Of a stretch of 64,000 bases of DNA, positions 47,210 through 56,767 are shown one piece after another. Each line of letters opens with the position of its first letter. The first letter of the stretch is position 1. The notes under the pieces were generated by a model, which was not told the DNA's origin, made no database searches, and saw only the letters and a program-made list of their open reading frames with translations. Both the position numbers and the translations under genes were made by a program. The stretch is from the NCBI GenBank assembly GCA_030147505.1, contig JASBVG010000019.1:1-64000 (forward strand). The letters run 5' to 3'. The stretch is from Tardiphaga sp. (GTDB lineage Bacteria > Pseudomonadota > Alphaproteobacteria > Rhizobiales > Xanthobacteraceae).

Positions 47210-48439
47210 TCAGTTCGTGCCCACTTCACCCTTCATCACATCACCAAACAGCTTCCAGGCCTCTCCTTCGAACCTCATCATTTGCATCTGGTCGATGGGT
47301 GCGAAGTCGGTGGGCGAGGTGTTGACCTTGACGCCCGGCAGCAGGGTCGGCTGCTGGATGTCCTTCAGGTTTGCCGCCTGCTTCATTACATTGGCGCGGG
47401 TGAGGTCGTCGCCGCACTGCTTGAGCAGGATCGCCATGGTCACGGCGATGTTGTAGCCGGACATCAGCGAGGAATCCGCGGGATTGCCGTCCGGCACATA
47501 TTTGGCAAGGAATTCCTTGTAGGCGATCATGCCGGGATCGTCCTTCCATTGCGGGTCCGTGGCGTCCTTGGCGTAATGCGCGGAGATCACCCCCTGGGAG
47601 TTTTCGAGGCCGGCGGGCTTCAACACCTGGCCGACGGAGACGCTGACTCCGGGGACGATCATAGTCGGTTTCCAGGCGAGTTCGGCGATCTTCTTGATCG
47701 TCTGCGCGGCGAATTTCGGCGTCGCGAAGATGACGACGACATCCGGATTGGCCGCCTTGATCTTCACAATATGTGAATCAACCGTCGGTTCGGTCAGCTC
47801 ATAGCTGTCCTCGATCACGACCGTTGACGCCTTGTCGCCGAAACCGTCCTTCAGGCCCTTCAGGTAGTCCTTGCCGAAGTCATCGTTCTGATAGAGCACG
47901 CCGACCTTGGCGCCCGCTTTCTCCTTCATGAGATACTGGGCATAGATGCGGCCTTCGCTCTGGTAGCTGGGCAGATAGCCCATGGTCCAGGGGAAATGCT
48001 TTGGATCGTTCCACTTGGTGGCGCCGGTGGCCAGGAACAGGTGCGGCACCTTCTTGGCGTTCATGTATTTGTGGATCGCCGTGTTCGAGGGCGTGCCGAG
48101 CGCGGAAAACATCAGCAGTACCTCGTCGCTCTCAACCAGTTTGCGGGTCTGCTCGACGGCCTTCGGTGGCGAATAGGCGTCGTCGTAAGAGATGTAATTG
48201 ATCTTGCGGCCGTTGATGCCGCCCTTGTCGTTGATCATCTTGAAATAGGCGGCCTGCGCCTTGCCGACGGCGCCATAGGCAGAAGCCGGTCCGCTATAGG
48301 GCACGATATTGCCGAGCTTGATTTCGGTGTCGCTGGCGCCGGTGTCATATTTCTTCTGCGCCAGCAACGGGGTGGCAGAGGCGGCGAACAGCAGGGCGGC
48401 GGCCGAGAGCGTAACCAGCCGCGCGGTCGAGGCAGACAT
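47210..48439 (-). CDS. Liv-type binding protein, tandem copy 5 (most distal)
   Basis: 409-aa binding protein; signal peptide ends near LLAQKKYD. Shared motifs across the set are KKYDTGASDTEIKLGNIVPYSGPASAYG, DDAYSPPKAVEQTRKLVESDEVLLMF and ALGTPSNTAIHKYMNAKKVPHLFLATGATKWNDPK. Aromatic, dicarboxylate or fatty-acid type ligands are plausible beside the pim genes (inference). ATG 48439 follows AAGGGAAGG. It ends the binding-protein array. Confidence 0.88.
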   Translation of the reverse strand: MSASTARLVTLSAAALLFAASATPLLAQKKYDTGASDTEIKLGNIVPYSGPASAYGAVGKAQAAYFKMINDKGGINGRKINYISYDDAYSPPKAVEQTRKLVESDEVLLMFSALGTPSNTAIHKYMNAKKVPHLFLATGATKWNDPKHFPWTMGYLPSYQSEGRIYAQYLMKEKAGAKVGVLYQNDDFGKDYLKGLKDGFGDKASTVVIEDSYELTEPTVDSHIVKIKAANPDVVVIFATPKFAAQTIKKIAELAWKPTMIVPGVSVSVGQVLKPAGLENSQGVISAHYAKDATDPQWKDDPGMIAYKEFLAKYVPDGNPADSSLMSGYNIAVTMAILLKQCGDDLTRANVMKQAANLKDIQQPTLLPGVKVNTSPTDFAPIDQMQMMRFEGEAWKLFGDVMKGEVGTN

Positions 48440-48552
48440 TGAAGTTCCTTCCCTTGCTTGCAAGGTGAGATTTTCTTGTTCGGCAAACGCGCTTTCGCGC
48501 TCGCGAGAAGGTCATACCGCGAATGCGCAAAGGCTCAAACGGAAAGCGCCCG

Positions 48553-48594
48553 AAAAAAGCGCGGGGCCTGCGCCGATTTCGGTCGCGGGCCCCG
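48553..48594 (-). terminator. Terminator after tandem binding-protein copy 4
   Basis: On the minus strand: CGGGGCC (48594-48588), an inner hairpin, GGCCCCG (48568-48562), then TTTTTT (48558-48553). A convincing intrinsic terminator between copies 4 and 5. Confidence 0.8.
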
Positions 48595-48616
48595 TTTATT
48601 TCGCTTGAAGGAATGA

Positions 48617-49846
48617 TCAGCCGCCGACATCAGCGCTGATGATGTCGCCGAACAGCTCCCACTTGTCGCCCTTGAAGCGCATCAGCTGCAATTGGCTGAT
48701 GGGGGCGAAGTCAGTCGCGGACGTATTGATCTTGATGCCCGGCAGCAGGATTTCGGTGCGATAATCCTTCAGGCTGGCGGCCTGCTTCATGACGTTTTCG
48801 CGCGTGAGATCGTCGCCGCACATCTGCAGAACCTTCACCATCGTCTGTGCCGCGCCGTAGCCGACGATGACGTTGTTGTCGAGCTTGTTGCCCTCGGGGA
48901 AATCCTTATCCATGAAGGCCAGGAAGGTCTTCATGCCGGGATCATCTTTCCACTGCGGATCGGACACGTCCTTTGCATAGGCGGCGGAGATGATGTTCTG
49001 GCTGTTCTCAAAACCGGCCGGCTTTATCACGCTGCCGACAGAGGCCGACACGTTGTTGAGGAAGTGCTCGGCCTTCCAGCCGATCTCCGAGACTTTCTTG
49101 ATGGCCTGCGCTGCAAATTTGGGCGTGGTGATGTTGATGAAGACATCGGCGCCCGACGCCTTCAGCTTGACGATGTGACTGTCCACGGTCGGTGTCGAAG
49201 TTTCGTAGCTCTCCTCCATCACGATCATGGAAGCAGCCTTGTTGCCGAGTCCGTCCTTCAGGCCCTTGAGATAGTCCTTGCCGTAGTCGTCGTTCTGATA
49301 GAGCACGCCGATCTTGGCATTCGGTCGCTCCTTCAGCAGATACTTGGCATAGATCTGCGTTTCGGACTGATAGGAAGGCTGCCAGCCCATGGTCCAGGGA
49401 AACTCCCTGGGCTCGTTCCACTTGGTGGCGCCGGTGGCGACGAAGAGTTGCGGCACCTTCTTGGCGTTCATGTATTTCTGGATCGCCGAATTGGGCGGGG
49501 TACCGAGCGGATTGAAGATCAGGAGTACCTCGTCGCTCTCCACCAGCTTGCGCGCCTGCTCGACGGTCTTCGGCGGCGAATAGGCGTCGTCATAGCTGAT
49601 GAAATTGATCTTGCGGCCGTTGATGCCGCCTTCGGCATTGATCTTCTTGAAATAGGCTTCCTCGGTCTTGCCGATCACGCCATAGGCCGAGGCGGGCCCG
49701 CTGTAAGGCATGATGTTGCCGATCTTGATTTCAGTATCGGTCACGCCGGGACCATACTTCTTTTGGGCAAGCGCGCCGGACGTGGCGGCGGTGAGGATCG
49801 CGACGGCAGCCGGAAGCACGGCCAAACGCAGATGCATTGCAGGCAT
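48617..49846 (-). CDS. Liv-type binding protein, tandem copy 4
   Basis: 409 aa. Signal peptide ends near GALAQKKYG. The same scaffold as copies 3 and 5 (VTDTEIKIGNIMPYSGPASAYG, DAYSPPKTVEQARKLVESDEVLLIFNPLGTPPNSAIQKYMN). GGGAG precedes ATG 49846 by 8 nt. The ligand-contact segment differs from its neighbours around WNEPREFPWTMGWQPSYQSE, so ligand range may differ (inference). Confidence 0.88.
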   Translation of the reverse strand: MPAMHLRLAVLPAAVAILTAATSGALAQKKYGPGVTDTEIKIGNIMPYSGPASAYGVIGKTEEAYFKKINAEGGINGRKINFISYDDAYSPPKTVEQARKLVESDEVLLIFNPLGTPPNSAIQKYMNAKKVPQLFVATGATKWNEPREFPWTMGWQPSYQSETQIYAKYLLKERPNAKIGVLYQNDDYGKDYLKGLKDGLGNKAASMIVMEESYETSTPTVDSHIVKLKASGADVFINITTPKFAAQAIKKVSEIGWKAEHFLNNVSASVGSVIKPAGFENSQNIISAAYAKDVSDPQWKDDPGMKTFLAFMDKDFPEGNKLDNNVIVGYGAAQTMVKVLQMCGDDLTRENVMKQAASLKDYRTEILLPGIKINTSATDFAPISQLQLMRFKGDKWELFGDIISADVGG

Positions 49847-49940
49847 TTCGGGTCTCCCTGATGATGTGATGTGTTACGTTTCTTGTCTCTGAAGCTCTTC
49901 AGGCTCCTGCGATTATTCAACACCGAGGGGCGGCCATCGG

Positions 49941-49974
49941 CAAGAAGAAGCCCCCACGACGTCGTCGCGAGGGC
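49941..49974 (-). terminator. Hairpin after tandem binding-protein copy 3
   Basis: GCCCCCACGACG (49950-49961) pairs with CGTCGCGAGGGC (49963-49974) with two mismatches and a short loop. The minus-strand side runs CTTCTTCTTG. It has the same position and a similar CTCGCGAC core as the hairpins at 52731 and 54077. Confidence 0.65.
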
Positions 49975-50007
49975 GGTATGAATGTGTTCTTCGCGATCGC
50001 AGCAGGG

Positions 50008-51240
50008 CTATTGCGTCGCTGCCACGTCACCGGTGAAGATTTCGCCGAAGCGCTCCCAGGCCTGGCCTTTGAAGCGCTGCATCTGCAGCTGGGAGATCGG
50101 TGCGAAGTCGGTGGGGGACGTGTTGATCCTGACACCCGGCAGCAATGTGTCCACCTCGAAGTCCTTCAGGCTCGCGGCCTGCTTCATCACATTGGCACGG
50201 GTGAGGTCGTCACCGCACATCTGCAGGACCTTCACCAGCGTCTGCGCGGCGCCATAGCCATAGATCGTGCTGGAGTCCGCCTTGTTCGCTTCCGGCATGT
50301 ATTTGTCGATAAAGGCGCTCCACTTCTTGATGCCTGGATCGTCCTTCCATTGTGGATCGGTGCCGTCCTTGTTGTAGGATGCCGACAATACGCCTTGCGC
50401 GTTCTCGAACCCCGCGGGCTGCATCACCGCGCCGACGGAGATGCTGACATTGGCGAGAATCTGCAGCGGCTTCCAGCCGAGTTCGGCTGTCTTCTTGATC
50501 GTCTGGGCCGCGAATTTCGGCGTGGTGAAGATCATCAGCACGTCGGGATTGGCAGCTTTCAGCTTCACCACATGGGTGTCGATCGTTGGCTCGGCGATCT
50601 CGTAGCTGTCCTCGATGATGATCATCGATGCGGCCTTGGCGCCGAGGCCGTCCTTGAAGCCTTTCAAGTAATCCTTGCCGAAATCGTCGTTCTGATAGAG
50701 CACACCGATCTTGGCGTTCGGTTTCTCCTTCAACAGATATTTCGCATAGATTACGGCTTCGCTCTGATAGGAGGGCTGCCAGCCGATGGTCCACGGGAAG
50801 TTCTTCGGATCGTTCCACTTGGTTGCGCCGGTCGCGACGAAGAGCTGCGGCACCTTCTTGCCGTTCAGATACTTCTGGATTGCTGTATTGGACGGTGTGC
50901 CGAGCGGATTGAAGACGACGAGTACTTCGTCCGATTCGACGAGCTTGCGCACCTGCTCGACGGCCTTTGGCGGGGAATAGGCGTCGTCATAGCTGATGAA
51001 GTTGATCTTGCGTCCATTGATGCCGCCATTGGCATTGATCATGTTGAAATAGGCGGCCTCGGTCTTGCCGATCAGCCCGTAGGCGGAGGCGGGGCCGCTA
51101 TAGGGAATGATGTTGCCGATCTTGATCTCGGTGTCGGTGGCGCCGGTGTCGTATTTTTTCTGCGCGAATGCGCCGGTGGTGGCCAGCATCAAGGCGAGCG
51201 CAGCAGGGATCGCCCCAAGCCGCATGGATCGTGCAAGCAT
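50008..51240 (-). CDS. Liv-type binding protein, tandem copy 3
   Basis: 410 aa. Signal peptide ends near GAFAQKKYD. It shares the whole scaffold with the other copies, with distinctive EAVIYAKYLLKEKPNAKIGVLYQNDDFGKDYLKGFKDGLG and an ANVSISVGAVMQPAGFENAQG ligand-domain segment. Expressed as its own unit between two hairpins, or attenuated from the livGFHM promoter (inference). Confidence 0.88.
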   Translation of the reverse strand: MLARSMRLGAIPAALALMLATTGAFAQKKYDTGATDTEIKIGNIIPYSGPASAYGLIGKTEAAYFNMINANGGINGRKINFISYDDAYSPPKAVEQVRKLVESDEVLVVFNPLGTPSNTAIQKYLNGKKVPQLFVATGATKWNDPKNFPWTIGWQPSYQSEAVIYAKYLLKEKPNAKIGVLYQNDDFGKDYLKGFKDGLGAKAASMIIIEDSYEIAEPTIDTHVVKLKAANPDVLMIFTTPKFAAQTIKKTAELGWKPLQILANVSISVGAVMQPAGFENAQGVLSASYNKDGTDPQWKDDPGIKKWSAFIDKYMPEANKADSSTIYGYGAAQTLVKVLQMCGDDLTRANVMKQAASLKDFEVDTLLPGVRINTSPTDFAPISQLQMQRFKGQAWERFGEIFTGDVAATQ

Positions 51241-51331
51241 TCATTGTCTCCGTGGTCGTTTCGTCCCAGGTTTTTTGCGGAGCTCTGCGGCTCCTGCGAC
51301 ACATTGAACGCTTGTCGGTGCGGCGTCACAA

Positions 51332-51364
51332 GAAAAAGCCCCTGCGACAAAATCGCAGGGGCTT
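51332..51364 (-). terminator. Intrinsic terminator after tandem binding-protein copy 2
   Basis: AAGCCCCTGCGA (51336-51347), 5-nt loop, TCGCAGGGGCTT (51353-51364): perfect 12-bp stem, followed on the minus strand by TTTTTC. The strongest terminator of the array. Confidence 0.9.
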
Positions 51365-51409
51365 CGTTCATTCAATTTCGTTCGTTCAATGTTGCAGTGC
51401 GTGCCGCAG

Positions 51410-52645
51410 TTAGTCCGGCGCGGTCACGTCGGCATTGATGATGTCGCCGTACAGTTCCCACTTCTCGCCCTTGAAGCGCATCATGCGGAGCTGTGCGATC
51501 GGGGCGTAGTCGGTCGCGGAGGTGGTGATAGTGATGCCCGGCAGCAGCGTGTCCGGCGCGAAGTCTTTCAGGCTTGCTGCCTGTTTCATCACGTTTTCAC
51601 GGGTGAGGTTGTCGCCGGCCATTTCCAGCACCTTCACCATGGTCTGCGCGGCGCCGTAGCCGAACACGAGGCTGTTGTCGGTGCGGTCGGCGCCCGGCAT
51701 GTATTTGTCGATGAAGGCCGACCACTTCTTCATTCCCGGATCGTCCTTCCATTGCGGATCGGCGCCGTCCTTGCGGTAATCGGCCGACAGCACGCCTTGC
51801 GCATTGTCGAATCCGGCAGGCTGCATCACCGCTCCGACGGAGACGCTGACATTGGTGACGATTTGCAACGGCTTCCAGCCGAGTTCGCCGATCTTCTTGA
51901 TGCCTTGGGCAGCGAATTTCGGCGTGACGAAATGCACGACCACGTCCGGATTAAGGGACTTCACCTTCACGATGTGGGAATCTATGGTCGGTTCGGAGAT
52001 TTCGTAGCTCTCCTCCGTCACGAGCATCGTGGCCGCCTTGGCGCCCAACGCTTCCTTGAAGGCTTTCTGATAGTCCTTGCCGAAGTCGTCGTTCTGATAA
52101 ATTACGGCGACCTTGGCGTCCGGCTTTTCCTTCATCAGATATTTGGCATAGATCTGCGCCTCGACGGCGTAGCTCGGCTGCCAGCCCATGGTCCAGGGGA
52201 AGTGCTTCGGATCGTTCCACTTGCTGGCGCCGGTGGCGACGAACAACTGCGGCACCTTCTTGGCGTTCATGTATTTCTGGAACGCGGTGTTCGACGGCGT
52301 GCCGAGCGAATTGAAGATCAGCAGGGCTTCGTCGGATTCGACCAGCTTGCGTGCCTGCTCGACAGCCTTCGGCGGTGAATAGGCATCGTCATAAGTGATG
52401 AAGTTGATCTTGCGGCCGTTCACGCCGCCGTTGTCGTTGACCATCTTGAAATAAGCGGCCTCGGTCTTACCGATCAGTCCGTAGGACGAGGCAGGGCCGC
52501 TATACGGCATGATATTGCCGATCTTGATCTCGGTATCGGTGGCGCCCGTGTCGTATTTCTTCTGGGCGAGAGCGTGGCCTGAGGCGGCGACGCTGAGGGT
52601 CGCGGCGACGGACAGCACCACGGCACGCGAACGGATCGACGGCAT
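51410..52645 (-). CDS. Liv-type binding protein, tandem copy 2
   Basis: 411 aa. Signal peptide ends near HALAQKKYD. Motifs: ATDTEIKIGNIMPYSGPASSYG and FNSLGTPSNTAFQKYMNAKKVPQLFVATGASKWNDPKHFPWTMGWQPSYAVE. Most similar to copy 3 in the region TNVSVSVGAVMQPAGFDNAQG. Shares leader elements with other copies (TGCGGCTCC near 52683). Confidence 0.88.
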   Translation of the reverse strand: MPSIRSRAVVLSVAATLSVAASGHALAQKKYDTGATDTEIKIGNIMPYSGPASSYGLIGKTEAAYFKMVNDNGGVNGRKINFITYDDAYSPPKAVEQARKLVESDEALLIFNSLGTPSNTAFQKYMNAKKVPQLFVATGASKWNDPKHFPWTMGWQPSYAVEAQIYAKYLMKEKPDAKVAVIYQNDDFGKDYQKAFKEALGAKAATMLVTEESYEISEPTIDSHIVKVKSLNPDVVVHFVTPKFAAQGIKKIGELGWKPLQIVTNVSVSVGAVMQPAGFDNAQGVLSADYRKDGADPQWKDDPGMKKWSAFIDKYMPGADRTDNSLVFGYGAAQTMVKVLEMAGDNLTRENVMKQAASLKDFAPDTLLPGITITTSATDYAPIAQLRMMRFKGEKWELYGDIINADVTAPD

Positions 52646-52725
52646 TTCTAACTCCCGAATTCTGTTTTTCTTTCAGGGCCTTTGCGGCTCCGGTTGAATT
52701 CAACACCGTTCGCAGATGCGGAGCA

Positions 52726-52761
52726 ACAGAAAGCCCCTCGCAACCGCGTCGCGAAGGGCTT
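52726..52761 (-). terminator. Terminator-like hairpin after tandem binding-protein copy 1
   Basis: AAGCCCCTCGC (52731-52741) and GCGAAGGGCTT (52751-52761), 10 of 11 bp paired, 9-nt loop, followed on the minus strand by TTTCTG. Confidence 0.75.
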
Positions 52762-52799
52762 CTTTATTGGGCAGGGTGAATGCCGCGTGGCGGCAAATG

Positions 52800-54023
52800 T
52801 CAGCGTTCGATCTCGCCTGAGATGACCGGGCCGAACGGTTCCCATTTCTCACCGCTGAAGCGCATCATCTGCAATTGCTCGATCGGGTAATGATCGTTCG
52901 CGGATGTGTTGAGCTTCACGCCGGGCAATACGATGTCCGGTACGAAATCCTTCAGGTTCGCTGCCTGCTTCATCACGTTGACACGGGTGAGGTCGTCACC
53001 GGCCTGTTTCAGGACCTGCACCATGGCCTGTGCCACGCCATAGCCATAGACCACCGAGATGTCGTTGCGGCTGTAATCGGGGGCATATTTGGTCAGGAAC
53101 GCTGTGAAGCGCTTCATGCCCTCGTCATTGTCCCATTGCGGGTCCGACCCGTCCTTGGCGTAATAAGCGGACAGGATACCTTGCGAGATGTCGAGGCCGG
53201 CGGGCTTCAGTACCGAGCCGACCGACGCGCTCGCATAACCCTGAATGTAGAGCGGTTTCCAGTTCATGGCGGCGACTTTGCGGATTGCCTGCACTGCCGG
53301 TTTCGGCGTGGTCACGCTGATGAGCACATCAGCTGCGGATGCCTTCAGGTTGATGACGTGGCTGTCGATGGTCGGCTCGCTCACCTCATAGCTCGCAGCA
53401 GCGACGATCATTGAGGCCTTGTCGCCAAGACCGTCCTTCAAGCCCTTGAGGACGTCCTTTCCGAAATCGTCATTCTGATAGAGAACGGCGATTTTGGCAT
53501 CGGGTTTTTCTTTCAGAATATAGCTCGCATAGATGCGACCTTCGCTCTGATAGGGCGGCTGCCAGGCCATTGTCCAGGGATAGGTCTTGTGATCGCCGAA
53601 GGACGTGCCGCCAGCGCCGACGAAGAGTTGCGGCACCTTTTTCCCGTTCAGATATTTGAGAATGGCGGTGTTCGATGGTGTCCCGAGCGGATTGAACACG
53701 ACGAGCACCTCGTCGCTTTCCACCAGCTTGCGCGCTTGTTCGACCGCCTTCGACGGATTGTAGGCATCGTCATAGCTGATGAAATTGATCTTGCGTCCGT
53801 TGATGCCGCCCTGATCGTTGATCATGCGGAAGTAGGCGGCCTCGATGATTCCTGCGGTGCCGTAAGCGGAAGCCGGTCCGCTATATGGCATGATGTTGCC
53901 GATCTTGATTTCTGTGTCGGACGCGCCCGGATCGTATCGCTTTTGCGCCGCAGCCGGACCGGCGAGCAGAAGAGACAGCGCGGCAAGTGGGATCGACACG
54001 GACGACGACAGGCGGAGCAGCAT
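52800..54023 (-). CDS. Liv-type binding protein, tandem copy 1 (nearest the permease genes)
   Basis: 407 aa. Signal peptide ends near GPAAAQKRYD. The most divergent of the five, with AYNPSKAVEQARKLVESDEVLVVF and VGAGGTSFGDHKTYPWTMAWQPPYQSEGRIYASYILKEKPDAKIAVLYQN. ATG 54023 follows GAGGATATCTGG. A longer frame to 54104 runs through the upstream terminator and is rejected. Confidence 0.88.
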   Translation of the reverse strand: MLLRLSSSVSIPLAALSLLLAGPAAAQKRYDPGASDTEIKIGNIMPYSGPASAYGTAGIIEAAYFRMINDQGGINGRKINFISYDDAYNPSKAVEQARKLVESDEVLVVFNPLGTPSNTAILKYLNGKKVPQLFVGAGGTSFGDHKTYPWTMAWQPPYQSEGRIYASYILKEKPDAKIAVLYQNDDFGKDVLKGLKDGLGDKASMIVAAASYEVSEPTIDSHVINLKASAADVLISVTTPKPAVQAIRKVAAMNWKPLYIQGYASASVGSVLKPAGLDISQGILSAYYAKDGSDPQWDNDEGMKRFTAFLTKYAPDYSRNDISVVYGYGVAQAMVQVLKQAGDDLTRVNVMKQAANLKDFVPDIVLPGVKLNTSANDHYPIEQLQMMRFSGEKWEPFGPVISGEIER

Positions 54024-54071
54024 CCAGATATCCTCGCGGGGCGAGGGGGCGCTGACGTCAGCACCCGAATG

Positions 54072-54101
54072 AAAAACCCCTCGCGACGCGGTCGCGAGGG
54101 G
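54072..54101 (-). terminator. Intrinsic terminator between livM and binding-protein copy 1
   Basis: CCCCTCGCGAC (54077-54087), GCG loop, GTCGCGAGGGG (54091-54101), followed on the minus strand by TTTTTC (54076-54072). A perfect 11-bp stem that would end or attenuate the livGFHM message. Confidence 0.9.
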
Positions 54102-54132
54102 CACTCAGTGTGTGGCAGAAAGATGGTGGCAA

Positions 54133-55161
54133 TCAGCCGCGCCGCATTTTGCTGAACATGGCCTGCACGCTGAAGGCGAGCTGTCGCGCGCCGTTCGGCA
54201 ACAGGAAGATGATGAAGATCAGGATGACGCCGAATACGGCGCCCGACAGGCCCTTCGACACGTGCTCGGCGATGTTGGGCACGAACACGATGAACAGCGC
54301 GCCGGCGAGTGAGCCGGGGAGCCAGCCGACGCCGCCGACCACCATGCCGAGGAACAGTGCGATGGCGAGCTGGATGGTGTAGCCATCCGGTGCCACGAAC
54401 TGCACGGCGATGGCGCCGAGGCCTCCGGCGATGCCGGTGATGCCGGCGGAGACGCCGAAGGCGAGGGTCTTGTAGAGGGCCACGTCCACACCCATCGCCG
54501 AGGCAGCGATTTCGTTGTCACGGATCGACATCATGGCGCGGCCGGAGCGCGACCTCAGCAGATTGACCGACAGCATGTAGATGATGATCGCCACCACGAG
54601 GGTGAAGAAGTACAGCCACATATCCTGCGACACCTTCAGGCCCATGGACGCGAAGATTTCCGGCGCGTCCGGCTTGGTGACGACGAGGCCCTGCACGCCG
54701 CCGGTCCAGTGCTCGAATACGCCGAGCTTCAGCAGTTGCGGCATCGCCACGGCCAGAGCGAAGGTCGCCAGCGCGAGATAGATGCCGGACAGCCGCAGCG
54801 CCGGAAGGCCGAACAGGAAGCCGGCGATGAAACACACAAGGCCGGCGAATGGGAGCGTGAGTGCGTAGTTCATCCCGACATGTTCGATCAGGATCGCTGA
54901 AGTATAGGCGCCGAGCGCATAGAATGCGCTCTGGCCGAGCGAGAACTGGCCGCTGGCACCCGTCAGGATGTTCAGGGCCAGCACCGCGATCGCGTAGATC
55001 AGAACCATCGTCATCTGGAAGATGATGAAGTTCTTCACGAAGAACGGCGTGATGACCAGCAGAGCGAGCAACACGAGCGAAGCAGCGGGCCCGAGCGACA
55101 TCGCCTTCTTGGGAACCGCAGCGACCACCGGGGCAGACGAGACTTCTTGCACGGTGCTCAT
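54133..55161 (-). CDS. livM: ABC transporter permease, LivM-type
   Basis: 342 aa with about 10 hydrophobic helices. TGASGQFSLGQSAFYALGAYTSAIL is the LivM signature, and MMSIRDNEIAASAMGVDVALYKTLAF is the cytoplasmic coupling loop. It follows livH by 2 bp. Last gene of the minus-strand livGFHM set before the terminator at 54072. Confidence 0.94.
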   Translation of the reverse strand: MSTVQEVSSAPVVAAVPKKAMSLGPAASLVLLALLVITPFFVKNFIIFQMTMVLIYAIAVLALNILTGASGQFSLGQSAFYALGAYTSAILIEHVGMNYALTLPFAGLVCFIAGFLFGLPALRLSGIYLALATFALAVAMPQLLKLGVFEHWTGGVQGLVVTKPDAPEIFASMGLKVSQDMWLYFFTLVVAIIIYMLSVNLLRSRSGRAMMSIRDNEIAASAMGVDVALYKTLAFGVSAGITGIAGGLGAIAVQFVAPDGYTIQLAIALFLGMVVGGVGWLPGSLAGALFIVFVPNIAEHVSKGLSGAVFGVILIFIIFLLPNGARQLAFSVQAMFSKMRRG

Positions 55162-55163
55162 GA

Positions 55164-56042
55164 TCAGACTCGCTTGACGATGGTGCGGCCGAACAGGCCA
55201 TGGGGTTTGACGACCAGCACGGTGATAATCAGCGCTAGCGCGATGGGCAGCTTGAGTTCATTGCCGACACCCGGAATGTAGGTACCGACGAGGTTCTCGA
55301 AGATGCCGACCAGGAAGCCGCCGATCACGGCTCCGAGCGGGCTCGACAGGCCGCCGACGACTGCAGCCGCGAAGCCGTAGATCAGCACGCCGCCCATCAT
55401 GTTGGGCTCAAGGAACACGACCGGAGCAATCAGCATGCCGGCGATCGAGCCGATCGCAGCTGCCATGCCCCAGCCGAGCGCAATCATCCACGAGGTGTTG
55501 ATGCCGACCAGACGGGCCGATTCCGGCATCACGGCTGCTGCGCGCATCGCGAGGCCCACGCGAGTGTAGCGGAAGAACAGGAACAGCAGGATCAGCAGCA
55601 CCAGCGTGACGCCGATCATGCCCGCCTGGTGGGTCGAGATCAGCTGGCTGCCGAGGAACGGAGCCGAGCCGAACGGCGACGGGAACTGCTTGATGGTGAA
55701 GTCCCAGGTGAGGCCGGCGACGCTGTTCACGATCGCGAACAGCGCGATGAAGCCGGCCACGTGGGTCAGCACCGGCGCCTTCGCGAGCGGCTTGAACAAC
55801 GCGCGCTCGATGACGACACCGCCGATGAAGGAGAAGATCAGCACCAGAATGAATGCGATCCAGTAGGGCGTGCCCCACTGCATCAATTGCCAGGCGATGA
55901 ATGTCGAGAACATCGCCATTTCGCCTTGCGCGAAGTTCAGGTGGTCGATGGCCTGGTAGATCATCACGACCGCGAGCGCCATACAGGCATAGATCGCGCC
56001 GGTGGCGATGCCAGCCAGGACTTGATTGGTAAACAGCTCCAT
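55164..56042 (-). CDS. livH: ABC transporter permease, LivH-type
   Basis: 292 aa with eight helices. FTNQVLAGIATGAIYACMALAVVMIYQAIDHLNFAQGEMAMF is the LivH N-terminal signature and the C-terminus is typical (VVKPHGLFGRTIVKRV). ATG 56042 has GGGGGGAAG upstream. It is followed immediately by livM, and preceded by livF at 56054. Confidence 0.94.
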   Translation of the reverse strand: MELFTNQVLAGIATGAIYACMALAVVMIYQAIDHLNFAQGEMAMFSTFIAWQLMQWGTPYWIAFILVLIFSFIGGVVIERALFKPLAKAPVLTHVAGFIALFAIVNSVAGLTWDFTIKQFPSPFGSAPFLGSQLISTHQAGMIGVTLVLLILLFLFFRYTRVGLAMRAAAVMPESARLVGINTSWMIALGWGMAAAIGSIAGMLIAPVVFLEPNMMGGVLIYGFAAAVVGGLSSPLGAVIGGFLVGIFENLVGTYIPGVGNELKLPIALALIITVLVVKPHGLFGRTIVKRV

Positions 56043-56053
56043 GGCTTCCCCCC

Positions 56054-56767
56054 TCAATATCCCAGATAGGATTTACGGACGTCTTCGTTGTTCGCGATCT
56101 CGTCGGCGGTGCCGGACATCACGATGCGTCCTGTTTCGATCACATAGGCCTTGTCGGCGAGTTCGAGCGCGAGCTGTGCGTTCTGTTCGACGACCAGGAT
56201 CGAGACCTTGTCCTCGCGATTGATCTTGCCGAGGATCTTGAACAGATCCCGCACGATCAAGGGCGCGAGGCCGAAAGAGGGCTCGTCCAGCAGCATCAGG
56301 CGGGGACGCAGCATCAGCGCGCGGGCGACCGCGAGCATCTGCTGTTCGCCGCCGGACAGCGTGCCGGCCTGCTGGGTGTGGCGCTGCTTGAGCACCGGGA
56401 AATGGTCGTACATGCGCTCGATGTCGTCATCGATCGCTTTGGTGTCCTTGCGGCTGATCGCGCCGAGCTGCAGGTTCTCCTCCACCGTCATGGTGGTGAA
56501 GGTGCCACGGCCCTGCGGAACATGCGCGATGCCGAGGCGCACGATGCTCTCGGTGGATTTGTTGTCGAGCTTCTTGCCCTCGAACTCGATCGAGCCGGTA
56601 GAGCGCACCATGTTGCAGATCGCCCGCAGCGTGGTGGTCTTGCCGGCGCCATTGGCGCCGAGCAGGGTGGTGAGGCTGCCTTCCTTGAGGTCGAATTCGA
56701 GACCGTGCAGCGCCTGGACCTGGCCGTAATAGGCGCGCAGGTCTTTCACGTGAAGCATCGCGGTCAT
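56054..56767 (-). CDS. livF: ABC transporter ATP-binding protein LivF
   Basis: 237 aa. Walker A GANGAGKTTTLRAI, signature LSGGEQQMLAVARAL and Walker B MLLDEPSFGLAP. Its start overlaps the end of livG in ATGA. Coupled to livH downstream. Confidence 0.95.
   Translation of the reverse strand: MTAMLHVKDLRAYYGQVQALHGLEFDLKEGSLTTLLGANGAGKTTTLRAICNMVRSTGSIEFEGKKLDNKSTESIVRLGIAHVPQGRGTFTTMTVEENLQLGAISRKDTKAIDDDIERMYDHFPVLKQRHTQQAGTLSGGEQQMLAVARALMLRPRLMLLDEPSFGLAPLIVRDLFKILGKINREDKVSILVVEQNAQLALELADKAYVIETGRIVMSGTADEIANNEDVRKSYLGY

Noticed and set aside
48692..51438. Plus-strand ORFs of 389 and 486 aa antisense to binding-protein genes 3 and 4
   Set aside because: Repetitive shadow frames whose similarity to each other only reflects the paralogous genes on the other strand.
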